Part shown: one piece after another, positions 47,379 through 58,900 of the stretch
How the letters are laid out: every line of letters begins with the position of its first letter
Numbering within the stretch: position 1 is the stretch's first letter
Assembly (NCBI GenBank): GCA_017415515.1
Contig: JAFQGI010000025.1
Span: forward strand, 1 to 61,435
Source of the DNA: Clostridia bacterium
GTDB lineage: Bacteria > Bacillota > Clostridia > Oscillospirales > Acutalibacteraceae
DNA: 61,435 nt
Direction of reading: 5' to 3'
Made by a program: the position numbers and the translations under genes
The notes under the pieces: model-generated
Databases searched by the model: none
What the model was told of the DNA's origin: nothing
What the model saw: only the letters and a program-made list of their open reading frames with translations

Positions 47379-47678
47379 GGGGGAACGACAATCCCCCACC
47401 GCCTACGGCGGAGCCCCCTTTACACAAGGTAATTCCCCCGATTACGGGGGGAAATGTCCGCGAAGCGGACAAAGGGGGGCCGTTTCCCGGCGAGGGAAGC
47501 CGCGCCGCTAAAGCGGCTAATGTATAGCAAACCTCACCACGGAGAAAAACTTGAATCCCCCCGACCGTCCTACGGACGGCCACCCCCCTTTAGGCAAGGG
47601 GGGCATGGGGCGGAGTGAAAAGGTGGCGAGGTTTCCTATGCATTATGAGGATCTATCCAAAACAGAGGAGGAGCGTTA
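47379..47678. other. Repeat-filled gap before the portal gene
   Basis: No gene. Three two-hairpin repeats lie at 47391-47430, 47432-47482 and 47555-47604. The remaining bases include a short G/C palindrome (CCGCTAAAGCGG) and the portal ribosome binding site GGAGGAG. Confidence 0.75.
47391..47604. repeat. Cluster of three two-hairpin palindromic repeats (copies 6-8)
   Basis: Inner palindromes ACCGCCTACGGCGG, TGTCCGCGAAGCGGACA and GACCGTCCTACGGACGGCC differ, while the flanks (ATCCCCC..., CCCCCCTTT..., AAGGGGGG) are shared. Confidence 0.82.
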
Positions 47679-49547
47679 ATGAGCGAAAAGAAACAGTGGA
47701 ATCACCCCAACACGGTGTTTGAGGAGTACAAGCAGGGGCAGAACTACAAGGACGGCCTGGGTGCTCGCGGTTTGTATGAGCAGAACCGCATCAACCAGCG
47801 ATTCTATGAGGGTGACCAATGGTACGGCGTGCAGTGCGGCGATAAAAAGGCGCTTGTCCGCTATAACATCATTCGCCGCGCCGGCAAGTATATGCAGGCG
47901 ATGGTAGACGGCAAGCCGTTGGCGATCAACTTTTCCGCTGAGGGTGTGCCCTGCACCCAGGAGACCCGCGACAGAGTGGGTGAGCGCAAAAAAACGTACC
48001 GTGAGGAATCGGTGAAGGGTGTCGCCCACGTGGATGAGAAGAACGTTCCCAATGCGGAGCAGGTGGGTCTGCTGATGGACGTACTGGGCAATTATCACAA
48101 AACCACGGCGGAGCGTCTGCGCTTCGATACGCTGAAAAGCCGTGTGCTGGAGCGATCCTTCGTCACCGGCACGGGACTGCTGTACACCTATTGGGACGAC
48201 GGCGTAAAGACCGGACAGTTTGCCGACGAGGGCAAAAAGGAGGCCATTCGCGGTGACATTGCCTGCGAGGTGTTGGACGTGGAGAACGTCTATTTCGGTG
48301 ATCCCACGCTGGACGACGTGCAGGCGCAGCCTTATATCATCATCGCCCAGCGACGCAGCGTGGAGGAACTGAAGCGAGAGGCACGGCGCAGCGGCCGTCC
48401 CACCCGCGACATTGAGGCCATTAAGGCGGACGGCGACACCGCCTATATGGCGGGTGCCAGAGAGACCGAAAACGAGCCCACCGACAGCCGCAAGGCTACG
48501 GTGCTGACCAAACTCTATAAAGCCTACGGCAAGGACGGCAACACCTTTAAGGTGATGGCAGTCCGCGTGGTGGAGGGGGCTACTATCCGCACACCGTGGG
48601 ACACCAAGCTGTGTTGCTATCCCATCTCCAAATTCAGCTGGGGTGAAAGTCCCAACCGCATTTACGGTTACAGCGAGGTGACCCACCTCATCCCCAACCA
48701 GATCGCCATCAACCGCGCCGCTACGGCATCGGTGGACGCAGTGATGAAGATGGGTATGCCGATGCTGTTATATGATGCCGACGTGATTCGTGATGAACTT
48801 ACCAACGAGCCCGGACAAGCCATTCCTGTGTATGGCATGCCGCCGGAAAGTCCCGTCCGCTACGTGGCGCCGCAGAATTTCACACCGCAGTTTAGCCAGT
48901 TGACCGACAGCGTGATGGGCAACACCATGAACTGTCTGGGTGCCAACGATGCCGCCCTGGGCGATATGCGCCCCGACAACACCAGCGCCATCCTCGCCCT
49001 GCGAGAGATCACCACCCTGCCGTTGCAGCTGTTGCAAAACCACTGGTACGCCTTTGTGGAGGAGACGGCGCGGATCTGGCTGGACTTTTGGGTGCATTTC
49101 TACGGCAAGCGCGCGCTGAAGATGATGGAGGAAGAAGGAGAATGGTATTTCCCTTTCGATGCTGCCATGTGTGACGATCTGATCATCAACGTGCGTGTGG
49201 ACGTGGGTCCCGCCAATATGTGGAGCGAGATTGCTTCCTTGCAGACACTGGATGCGCTGTTCCAGGCAGGGATCATCGATGCTTGGCAGTACGTGACACG
49301 TCTGCCCAAGGGCAGCGTACCGGAGCAGACCAGCCTTATTCGTGAGATTAAGGAAAAGGTGAAGGGTGCCGCGACTGCACAGGAGGGGGCTGTGCCTCCG
49401 ACGGGTGGAGCAGATGCCGGCGGTGCGCCTGCAACGGATCCGAAGGCGCTCATCGGGATGATGTCGCCGGAGCATCAAGAGAAATTCAACCAACTGCCCC
49501 CCGAGGAGCAGGCGCAGATCATGGCGCAGCTGCAGGGGGCTATGTAA
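47679..49547 (+). CDS. Portal protein (P22-like)
   Basis: 622 aa: INQRFYEGDQWYGVQCGDKK, VRYNIIRRAGKYMQAMVDGK, ENVYFGDPTLDDVQAQPYII, RIYGYSEVTHLIPNQIAINR, NTMNCLGANDAALGDMRPDN. Length and motifs fit portals of P22-like podoviruses. The C-terminus (PPEEQAQIMAQLQGAM) is helical barrel-like. Its place after the coat and adaptor genes, not before, is unusual for this group. Confidence 0.92.
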   Translation: MSEKKQWNHPNTVFEEYKQGQNYKDGLGARGLYEQNRINQRFYEGDQWYGVQCGDKKALVRYNIIRRAGKYMQAMVDGKPLAINFSAEGVPCTQETRDRVGERKKTYREESVKGVAHVDEKNVPNAEQVGLLMDVLGNYHKTTAERLRFDTLKSRVLERSFVTGTGLLYTYWDDGVKTGQFADEGKKEAIRGDIACEVLDVENVYFGDPTLDDVQAQPYIIIAQRRSVEELKREARRSGRPTRDIEAIKADGDTAYMAGARETENEPTDSRKATVLTKLYKAYGKDGNTFKVMAVRVVEGATIRTPWDTKLCCYPISKFSWGESPNRIYGYSEVTHLIPNQIAINRAATASVDAVMKMGMPMLLYDADVIRDELTNEPGQAIPVYGMPPESPVRYVAPQNFTPQFSQLTDSVMGNTMNCLGANDAALGDMRPDNTSAILALREITTLPLQLLQNHWYAFVEETARIWLDFWVHFYGKRALKMMEEEGEWYFPFDAAMCDDLIINVRVDVGPANMWSEIASLQTLDALFQAGIIDAWQYVTRLPKGSVPEQTSLIREIKEKVKGAATAQEGAVPPTGGADAGGAPATDPKALIGMMSPEHQEKFNQLPPEEQAQIMAQLQGAM

Positions 49548-49603
49548 AGAGGATAACGCCGCCCCTACGGTGCTGATTCAAGAAAGGTACGAGGTGAGAG
49601 AGT

Positions 49604-51742
49604 GTGAGATATATGAGAATGCCGGTGAGCGGTTTGGCAACGGTGACCATTCCGCAGTTGAACGGCGGTGTCAACGTCTACGACGTGCCCAACCGTGTGG
49701 GCGATAACCAGCTGACCGAATGCGACAACCTATGGTGGCACGGTGGCGCCCTGCGCACCCGCCCGGGATTGGCGGTGGACGGCGAATGGAAATCGGTGGA
49801 CGCCTATACCATCCGCCAGCGGGTGGGGGAACGGGATCTGCTGTTGGCGCGATACGGGGAAGACGCGGGGGCAACCTGCTTCTACGCCTCTCACCTGAGC
49901 CTTACAAAGGGCATCTCTCGACTGAGAGAGCAAGGATATGCCTTGCAGACGGAGGGGATTCCTGCCTCCGCGCTGGGCATCCGCGCCGGAAAGAACGACG
50001 ACGCCAACTGGTATTTTCTGTTGGCGAACGGTGAGATCATTCAGGATGCCGGTGATGGATGGACTGCATCGGAGCCATACATACCCACGGTGCTGATCAA
50101 CGGCGTGGGTGAAGACTGCGAGGCAGAGGCGGAGCCGTCGGTGTACGAAGACTATAATATGCTGACCCGTGCCTTTCGGTGCCACTATACCACCGACGGC
50201 CTGTCCACCACGTGGAAGCTGCCGATGGGAAATCTTGCCACCGATCTACCCGGAGCAGAGCGCGAAAGCGAAGCCGGCGGCACGGTTGCGAAGATCGAGC
50301 TGGACGTGTACGGAGAAAACGGATTGCGCACGGTAGAGGTGCAGCTTGTTTATAACGAATACGGGCGTGTGGAGGAGCCGAGCGTCACCCTGTCGGCGGC
50401 AGAGGCCGGCGTGACGGGGTATGGCGACGAGGTGGAATTGCGTGTTCGCATCGATGCCGCTAAGGGCGTGCTGTATACCCAGCTGTGGGAAAAGATTTCT
50501 TCCGGCACGGGTGCCCCGCTGACCCAGATCCCGGGCGGCCTGCCCTTCCTCGTCACCAACAACCTGCGGGTTACCGTGTGGCGGAGCCGCGAACATGAGA
50601 AAGACCGCCTCACCATCTGCAAAATGACCCGCGGCGAATGGTTTGGCGGTGACGTCAGCGGTATCTCCGGCGGTACCCGCTTCTTTGTCTGCGGCAACCC
50701 CGACGAGCCCGATCTGCTCTGTTGGAGCGGTATTGAGCATCCGCTCTATTTCCCCGAACACAACCGCGTGCGGGTGGGGGACGATCATCAAGCCATCACC
50801 GCCATGGGCAAGCAAGGCAGCCTGCTGGTGCTGTATAAGGAGCGGGAGATGTACGGCCTGCAATACAGCGCCGGCACCGAGAGCGACTACGCCTTTGCGG
50901 AAAGCGGCGGCGTGGCGGTGACCTCCTATATGGCAAAATTCCTGCTGATGCCGATCAATGCCGGCGTGGGGTGCGACTGTCCTGATACGGTACGACTGGT
51001 GAACAATCGCCTGGTGTGGGCAAATAGTGATGGTGGGGTGTATATGCTCACCGCCACCAATCCGTACAGCGAGCGCAACGTGCGGATGATCAGCCGCAAC
51101 GTGCGGCGTCTGCTGACCGATTGCGGCAAGGAGGCGTTGCAAAACGCCCAAGCAGGCGAATACGAAGGATATTATCTTCTGCTGGTGGGAAATCGGATGT
51201 TTTTGATGAACACCCAGACCAGTGCTTTCACCAGCTTTAACTATTACGATGACGAGAACACCGCCGCCAAGGCGATTCCGTGGTTTGTATGGACCTTGCC
51301 CTCACACCTGACCTATACCGGCATGGTGTCGGGGGAAAACACCGTCAAGCTGGCGGTGACCGATCCTGCCCCGGGAGTGGGTAGCGTTGCCATATTAGAG
51401 GGGGACACCGACGGCGGTGAGCCCATTCCCTGCCGCCTGACCACCAAGCTGTGGGACTTTGGCAGACCCGACCGCAAAAAGAGCGTGGAGCACCTCTATA
51501 TGGGGTTGGGGTGCGGCGATCTGTCCCGCCTGCAGGTGACCTACGTCACCGAGCGGGGACGGTTCCACGACCCCTATCGGATGAAAAACAGCTTTATGGG
51601 GCAAGAGGGGTATTTGCTCCGCCGCCATCTGACGCCGAACGTGAGGATGGTGCAGGCCTTCGGCCTGTGCCTGGACAGCCCCACCGGGTTGGAGCTGGAT
51701 GAGATCCAAATGAAAATACGACAGCAAGGAGTGGTACGCTGA
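49604..51742 (+). CDS. Tail hub / DNA stabilisation protein (P22 gp10-like)
   Basis: 712 aa from GTG (GGTG site): VTIPQLNGGVNVYDVPNRVG, DNQLTECDNLWWHGGALRTR, a beta-rich body with RFFVCGNPDEPDLLCWSGIE, HPLYFPEHNRVRVGDDHQAI, and GKQGSLLVLYKEREMYGLQY. This beta-propeller-like pattern with 'G-GVN..D.P..I.DNQL.ECDNLWW..GALRTRPG' is typical of hub proteins below the portal in short-tailed phages. The stop overlaps the next start. Confidence 0.85.
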   Translation: MRYMRMPVSGLATVTIPQLNGGVNVYDVPNRVGDNQLTECDNLWWHGGALRTRPGLAVDGEWKSVDAYTIRQRVGERDLLLARYGEDAGATCFYASHLSLTKGISRLREQGYALQTEGIPASALGIRAGKNDDANWYFLLANGEIIQDAGDGWTASEPYIPTVLINGVGEDCEAEAEPSVYEDYNMLTRAFRCHYTTDGLSTTWKLPMGNLATDLPGAERESEAGGTVAKIELDVYGENGLRTVEVQLVYNEYGRVEEPSVTLSAAEAGVTGYGDEVELRVRIDAAKGVLYTQLWEKISSGTGAPLTQIPGGLPFLVTNNLRVTVWRSREHEKDRLTICKMTRGEWFGGDVSGISGGTRFFVCGNPDEPDLLCWSGIEHPLYFPEHNRVRVGDDHQAITAMGKQGSLLVLYKEREMYGLQYSAGTESDYAFAESGGVAVTSYMAKFLLMPINAGVGCDCPDTVRLVNNRLVWANSDGGVYMLTATNPYSERNVRMISRNVRRLLTDCGKEALQNAQAGEYEGYYLLLVGNRMFLMNTQTSAFTSFNYYDDENTAAKAIPWFVWTLPSHLTYTGMVSGENTVKLAVTDPAPGVGSVAILEGDTDGGEPIPCRLTTKLWDFGRPDRKKSVEHLYMGLGCGDLSRLQVTYVTERGRFHDPYRMKNSFMGQEGYLLRRHLTPNVRMVQAFGLCLDSPTGLELDEIQMKIRQQGVVR

Positions 51743-52917
51743 TGAGTTATGAGACCCACCTCGAAAACGAAAAAAAGAAACAAAACAAGCAGGCGGAAGC
51801 GGACATTGCCCAGTATGAAAAGGACAATGCGGCGCTGAAAGAGAAGGTCAACGCCTCCCTGGATGCCGCTGCGGAATCGCAGGCGGGTGTATACCGCCAA
51901 GAGATCGAGCAGGCGCCGCTGGACAGCCGCGCCCTGTACGATCAAAACGCCATGCGGGAGGCTGTTGACCGCAAGAAGATCCAGGAGAGCCTTGCCAATA
52001 TGGGGATGACCGACAGCGGTCTTTCCTCCAGCATGCAGACGGCGCTGACAATACAAAAAAGCCGCGCCGACAACAGCGTGCGTGCCGCCGAGCAGCAGCG
52101 CATCCGTGCGGCAGAGAGCGCCATCGATCAGATCTACGCCAACAAAGAGTTGCAGAAAGCCCAGAAGGGCATTGAAATCGACCAGGACACCGCCGCCTAT
52201 GCCCGAACCCGTCAGGAGAGCGCCAACACGTTGGCCACCCAGACCGCCACAGCGCTGCACAACGCAGAGGTGGAGGCGGCGACGGCACAGTATGAGGCGT
52301 CCTTGGCGGCGGAGCAGGAATGGATGAAGCAGCAGTTGTCGGGACAGCAGGATACCGCAAAACTGCGTAGCGACTACGTCAAACTGCTGATGACCCGTGA
52401 GGATAACCCGATGAGCTCCACCGCCGCATGGCAGGAGGCATACAGAGTGTATCCGGACACGCCGGTGATGAGTCAAGCACAGTACGGCTATTATACCCAC
52501 TACCTAAACAGCGGCTATTCCTCCGAGTATGCCAATGCAATGGCAAAGGCATATATGAACACTGCCGACGCAGGCGGAACGGAGGAGCAGGTGAGTGAAG
52601 CGGTATCGAATGCGCTGGCAGAGCAAGCCCGCAAGGTAGCACAAGACCACGGCGCGTATACAGTTCCGTCCGCACGGAGTAACGACGCGGCAGGAGTGAG
52701 GAAAACGATGTCGCAAACGTTGCCACAGCTTGCGGCCATTGAAATGTCCGACACGGAGAGAATGGAGGTCGTCGCCTATTTGGTCGGCACGGCATATTCT
52801 GACCATGTGCGCAGATCCACCGACACGAATATCTATCAGCAGATCGGCGAGGCGTTGGCGGCGAACCTCAGCGGTATCTACCTGGAGATTGCGCTGGCCT
52901 GTGCCGGGCTGCAATAA
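51742..52917 (+). CDS. Probable ejection (internal virion) protein, coiled coil
   Basis: 391 aa, almost wholly helical: LENEKKKQNKQAEADIAQYE, AMREAVDRKKIQESLANMGM, AESAIDQIYANKELQKAQKG. Ala/Gln/Glu-rich. It lies between the hub and a giant virion protein, where podoviruses place ejection proteins such as P22 gp7/gp20. Function by position and composition only. Confidence 0.7.
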   Translation: MSYETHLENEKKKQNKQAEADIAQYEKDNAALKEKVNASLDAAAESQAGVYRQEIEQAPLDSRALYDQNAMREAVDRKKIQESLANMGMTDSGLSSSMQTALTIQKSRADNSVRAAEQQRIRAAESAIDQIYANKELQKAQKGIEIDQDTAAYARTRQESANTLATQTATALHNAEVEAATAQYEASLAAEQEWMKQQLSGQQDTAKLRSDYVKLLMTREDNPMSSTAAWQEAYRVYPDTPVMSQAQYGYYTHYLNSGYSSEYANAMAKAYMNTADAGGTEEQVSEAVSNALAEQARKVAQDHGAYTVPSARSNDAAGVRKTMSQTLPQLAAIEMSDTERMEVVAYLVGTAYSDHVRRSTDTNIYQQIGEALAANLSGIYLEIALACAGLQ

Positions 52918-52942
52918 CGAGTGAAACAAGGAGGTCTGTCAA

Positions 52943-55900
52943 ATGGCACAGCGAATCTATACGATTAAAAGCGGGCTGAAGCCGGAGTCGATGGCGGCAC
53001 CGGCTCAGCCTGCGTCTGTGGGTGCGGCAGGGGGCGTTGGGGACGTCGCCCTCTACAATGCCAATACCGCAGGTGTGCCAACCGCCAACGTGGCGGAGGT
53101 GGCGAGCGCCGGTCAAACAGCGGGGCGGGTGTATCGGAAGAAAAACAGCCTCACGATGAACAACATGAGTCAGGTGGGGCAGAGCGCTACGCGTACGTAT
53201 GCGCCCAAGTCGGCGGTCGTGGCAGAGAAAATAAAGTACCAAACGCAGAGTGTCCAAGACTGGTTCAAGGAAGCGGAAGCTGTGGCAAAAGATACCACGG
53301 AATACGTGAGCAACAACCAAGGAAAATGGAATGCAGCGTATGGATCGGACTACACCGAGAGAGTCGGAAACCTGCTCGCATCTGCGGACGACGTTGCGTC
53401 TTATATCGACTATTATCTCAAAGAGGATGAAGAAACCTACAAGGCGACAACGGACGCCTTTTCACAATTTAAGACCTATTTGGCCGATTTTGACAACTAC
53501 GCTGCACAGATGCGGGAAGACCTCGGCCAATTTAAGAGCGACGAGGAGTATCAGAAAGCGTTGGCGGCGGCCAAGGAGTTTGAAGAGTTGTTGGCCGTTG
53601 ATGTGGATGGGTTGGAGAATAAAATCCAGTTCTACAACGGTATCCTGGATATGATTGCTGAACATCAGGAGTGGCAGCGCATGGACGTGCCGAACGGTTA
53701 CAACCTGAATGAGGTTAGGGCGCGCCTGCAGGATCTCGAGAGCAAATTAAATTACTACGGCTTTCCGCTTTACGACATATACGGCAAGCCTCTCTGGCCG
53801 GAGAAGGAGGTCGAGGCAAGCCTCAGCGAGGCTGAGGATCTGAAAGAAAAGGCGAAGCAGGCACGTGTGCAGAACGCTGTCGCCGGTGCGAAAAGCGATG
53901 AGGATTTTCAAGATTACGTCTCCGCCGGCAAAAACAAGGACAATCCGATCCTTGCCAATTATGACAAGATAGCCGGCGAAATGACGAAGGAACAAAAGAA
54001 CAACTACTATTACCTGCGGGGAAAATTCGGCCAAGAGGATGCGGAAATCTACTTTGAACTGGTCAGAGATTCCATCAAAGCGCAACACGCCACCGATTTC
54101 TATGAAACCTACATGAAAGATAAGTGGTATGAGGGTGCGTTTAATGTGGTGCAAGGGTTGGACAGCGTTTCTACCGGTGTGCAAAACGCATTCGGAAATC
54201 ACCATACAGACGATCGGTTGTTTGACCCGCAACTGGTTGGATCGCTCGTAAGGGAAAACCTAAGCGATACCGATCTGTTGTACTACGACTTCAAAGAGGG
54301 GAAATGGAAAGAGCAGAAGATCTTTGGCAGCTCTTTGGGACAGGTTTTGTATGACGCAGGAACGAACATCACCGCACAGCTGCCGGCGATCGGCGTCGGT
54401 GCTGCGTCCAATCTGCTGATACCCGGCGCCGGCGCATACGTTACTCCCACGCTGATGGGCGTTACGGCTGCCGGCAATTCCTACAAAGAAGCGTTGGACA
54501 TGGGATATACGCCACAGCAAGCGCGTGAGTATGCGTTGATCAACGGTGTGTCTGAGATCGTGATGGAAAAGGTGCTCAACGGTATCGGCATCGCCGGCGA
54601 CTCTCTGGTTGGAGGAGCACTTACCAAGGCGACTTCCGGCATTAAAAACGCGACGGTTAAGAATCTGATGCGGTTCGGAGGAAGTTTGCTGTCGGAGGGC
54701 GCCGAGGAGTGGCTTCAGGAGATCTTGACGCCGGTTTATGAAAACATCGCACTGGACGCAGATAACACGTGGGAAGATATCGACTGGGAGGCGGCAGCAT
54801 ACGCCGGCCTTTTGGGCGCCGCATCTGCCGGTGTGTTCAACGGCACCGGAATTGTCACATCTGTGGTGCAGCAACACGCGCAACAGAACGCTCAGCTCCG
54901 AACGGTGGGGCGGCAATTCATCAGCGGCACAAACGGACTGAATATCGACAAGGCCATTGCCATCGGTCTGGACAACGCCAAGGGTACAGACGCCTATAAT
55001 GCGGCGGTGAAGATCCAGCAGCGGGTGCGTGACGGCAAATCGGTGTCTGCCTATGCGGTGGGGCGTATGGTGGCTCAGAGCCAGACCGAGCAGGCGAAAA
55101 CCGCCCGCGCCATCGAACGGACGGTGCTGAGCACCGCCAAAGAGTGGAGCATCCCCACCGACGCCGCCGAGACGGTGTCTGCCGCGGCGGTATCGCTGGG
55201 GCAGAAGGTGGAGTTTGTCAGCCCCGAAGGGATGCACAACCGCTATATGGCGGGCGAATATGACAGCGCTACCGACACGGTGCGGCTGAACGCCGCCGAG
55301 CGGAACGTTGATAAGCTCATCGGTGCGGTGCTGGCCCACGAAATGGTGCATACCGCCGAGGGCACCGATCAGCTGCAGAAGCTGGCGCAGATCGCCGAGC
55401 GGATGGAGAACCACAAGAACGGTGCGGGAGCCTGGGAGAAGCTGCAGGCGGACGTGAAGCGGGATTATGCCAAAGCGAACAAGCAACTGAGCGACCCCGA
55501 GGTGAAAAAGGAAGCCCTGGCGCACTGGATCGCCGAGAATCTGTTCCAAAACAAAGCCTTTGCCAAGGCGGTGGCGGATGGCGACGCCAACGTGGGCAAC
55601 GCCTTCTTCTATCTGATCGACCGTGTGCGCCGCGCCATGGGCGTGAAAAAAGCCTCTGCCGGCAATCTTGCGATGCTGGAGAGGCTGTTTATGCAGGCGC
55701 TGGATAACCGCACCCTGGGTCCTCGTGAGGGCGACGTGCAGGGGGCTGTGAATGGTGCACCTGTTATTGATTTGTCGGACCATAGTGAGCTGGCGAAGCG
55801 AGTAGAGGGCGTGCCCAAAGGAAAGAAAAACGAAATAATTCAGCAGTACATATTGGACGCGTTGGGAAAAGAGCCTTTCCGTCTTAGTGATGGCAAAATG

Positions 55901-58900
55901 GCTGTTGTTGATCGAAGCGATGCCCGTCACATAGCTAATTTCGCGCGAAGCGAAATGGAAGTGGCACAAGTGGCCGAGATAAAAAAACTGGTGGAAAACG
56001 CTCGGTTGTATACTGATGCACCCGCCGATGGCCACGGCAAATTTGATCATTTTTGGTATTACGAAGCGATTGTTCGGTACAGCAACGATGAGTATTCCGT
56101 GTTTCTAAATGTCGGACGCACGCATAATGATCGTACATATCATCTGTACGATATTATGACAGAAAATAAGAGACACCGCCGGCTGAATGAACAGCCTCAG
56201 CGCCCCAAACCAAACGAGGGATACGCTGTTAGAAGCGGTGTCTCTAACACCAATGTAGCACAAAACTCCACCGATGTCAATACCCAGTCTATGCAGGAGG
56301 GGGCGGGAATATCCGCTCAGGGTGCGCTTTTGTCGCCGGAATCCATGGAGGCCGTGAGAAACGGCACGTGGAGAGAGGCGAGAGTGGAGGGGGTGCAGAG
56401 TGAATCCCCCCGTCTGCCCGATGGACAGACACCCCCCTTTAGGCAAGGGGTGCAGGATGCCGCCACAAGTGAAAGCGCGAGTGGTGCTGTTCGCAGTCAA
56501 CTGCAAGGTCGAAAGCAGGTGGACGTGAGCGATCTGAAGAAGACCAACCGCCGCGGACAGACCCACTATGACCACGATGCCGCCATCGATAGACTGGAGA
56601 CCGAGCTGGGCAAGGACGAGATGCTCCGCCGCATGTATAACGCCACCCGTATGGATCGTCCCAAGGGTATCGTGGAGGTGGACGGCCGACAGGTGGATGC
56701 GGGCGCCTATATGGACGCCTACGAGCGACAGCTGCCCGACGATGTGGCGACACTGGAACAGACGGTGCGCCATCTGGAGAAGCAACGCACTGAGGAAATC
56801 CTTCGGATGGAGCAGGAAGGTAAGCTGGGGGGATACACCTTCGGCGGCCTGAAGCTGGATCTGCAACTGTTTGCCGCCAAGAGAAAGTACGACCTACTGC
56901 AGCTGGATCCCGGAGAGAGCGGTACCGAGGTGCGCCAATTCTATGAGAAGCGTTTGCGCGGCACAGACGCCAACCACAACGACGAGCTGGTGGAGATGTT
57001 GTCGGGTCGTACTGAGACCTACAACCCCATCTGCAACGAGGAAACGCTTGCGGATGCGAAAAAATATCTGGACAACAAAAAGAACGAGGACAGCCTGCTT
57101 CAGCGTATCGGAGAGTACAACAACGACGACCTATTCGATGCGAAAGAGGTGGCGGCGGCCATCGTGCTGATCAACCGCGCCGTCAACGATGGCGATCTGG
57201 GCGAAGCGGCGGACATGATCATCGGTCTGTCCCGCAAGGGTACCATTGCCGGTCGTGCGGTGCAGGCGTACAGCATGATGGCGCGCATGACACCAGAGGG
57301 AACCCTGAAGGCTGCCATCCGCACCATGAGAGCAGAGGCAGATACCATCATCTGCAAAGGTGCATCGGAAAAACTGGACGTGCTGGCGGACGACATCGTG
57401 AAAGCCATCGAGGAGGCAGAGGACAACGGCCTCTCCTCGAAGGAGATCATCGATCGAATCCGAAAAGGCGTGGTGGGGAAGGATGCCCCCGTGCAATTCG
57501 ACCACGTGCCGCAGGATCTCGCCGACCAGGTGAGCGAGGCAACGGGTACCGACGTGACAGGGTATACCATAGTGGTGAGCTCGGAGGCGATGCAGGCCAT
57601 CGTGGACGGCGGAGCCAACGTAGAAACGCTGGTGGACACCGATGCGGAAACCCTGCAGATTATTGTCCGCGACGGTACCGACATCGGCACCACCGAGACC
57701 GCCACCGCACAACAGCTCACCGAAGGGAAGAAACGTCTGCCGGCGAAACTGACCCGCGAGGAGCTGGTGCAACTGCTGTCTGAGGATCTGGCGGGGGAGA
57801 ACGGCAATTTCTTCACCCAAGAGGAGATCCACGACCTGCTGTGGAAGACGGTGAATGAGGCTGCTAACGTTCCCGAGCAGGTAAAGCGGTACGTGCTGAA
57901 GAAGATCCGCAAGGACGACGGAGGTCTGGCCCAGCGCATCTACGAGCTGCATAAGCGGGGCGACCTGAAACAGGTCAAACTGCGCCGTGCCATGGAGGAG
58001 GCGTTGGAGTTACCTCATCTGACCGATGAAGATCTGAAATGGGTTGTCGAGAAGGCAACCGAGATCCAGGCGCTGGATAACGCCCCCGTCAAGCAGGCGG
58101 ACGCCATGGACGAGCTGTACGACTATCTGGGAGCCAAAATGCACGTGAGCACCTTGGAGATGCTGGCGGCGTGGCGTAAATTCAGTATGCTGTTTAACGC
58201 CAAGACCCACCTGCGCAATATTTTTTCCAATTTCGCGTATATGGGTGTGCGTAAAATGGATTCCGCGATTGCTATGGCGATCGAGCGCGTCTTTGTCCGG
58301 GATCGGAGCCAATGGGGTGCAGCTCTGGGATGGAGCCACACCGAGCACGGACAGAGCATTATGCCTGAGCTGAAGAAGCAGGTAGAGTTGGCGGTGCTGG
58401 AGATGCAGAACCGCGGTCCGAAATATGAGCAGGGCACCGGCCAGCTGAAGCGGCATCGCAAAATGTTCGGCACCAGCAAGTTGGGCGAAAAGCTGAACGC
58501 CACCAGCGATTGGAACAGCGAGTGGCTGGAAGAAGAAGACATACGGTTTTTCCGCCCCGCCTATATCGACGCCTTGGGTCAGCTGATGACCGCCAGAGGG
58601 GTGACCGAAATCACCACTGAGTTGCACGACATCGCCATGCAGCGCGCACTGGAAGCGACCTTCCGTAATCGGAACTATATTAGTGCGTGGCTTTCTGCGC
58701 CGAGGAGAGGGCTGAGCAGCGACAAAGAGTTTGTGCGTGTGATGGCCAATCTCTACGACGTGGCAATACCATTTGTCAATACTCCGGCGGCGGTGGCAGA
58801 GCAGGCGATCTGGCACAGCCCCATCGGCATTATCAAGGGTGCGTATGAGATCTGGAACGCCACCAAGGGCAAAGGAACCAAAGATATCGCCACCGCCATC

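Noticed and set aside
54260-56050. 596-codon minus-strand frame
   Set aside because: Antisense to the polyvalent protein gene; Arg/His/Gln-rich shadow.
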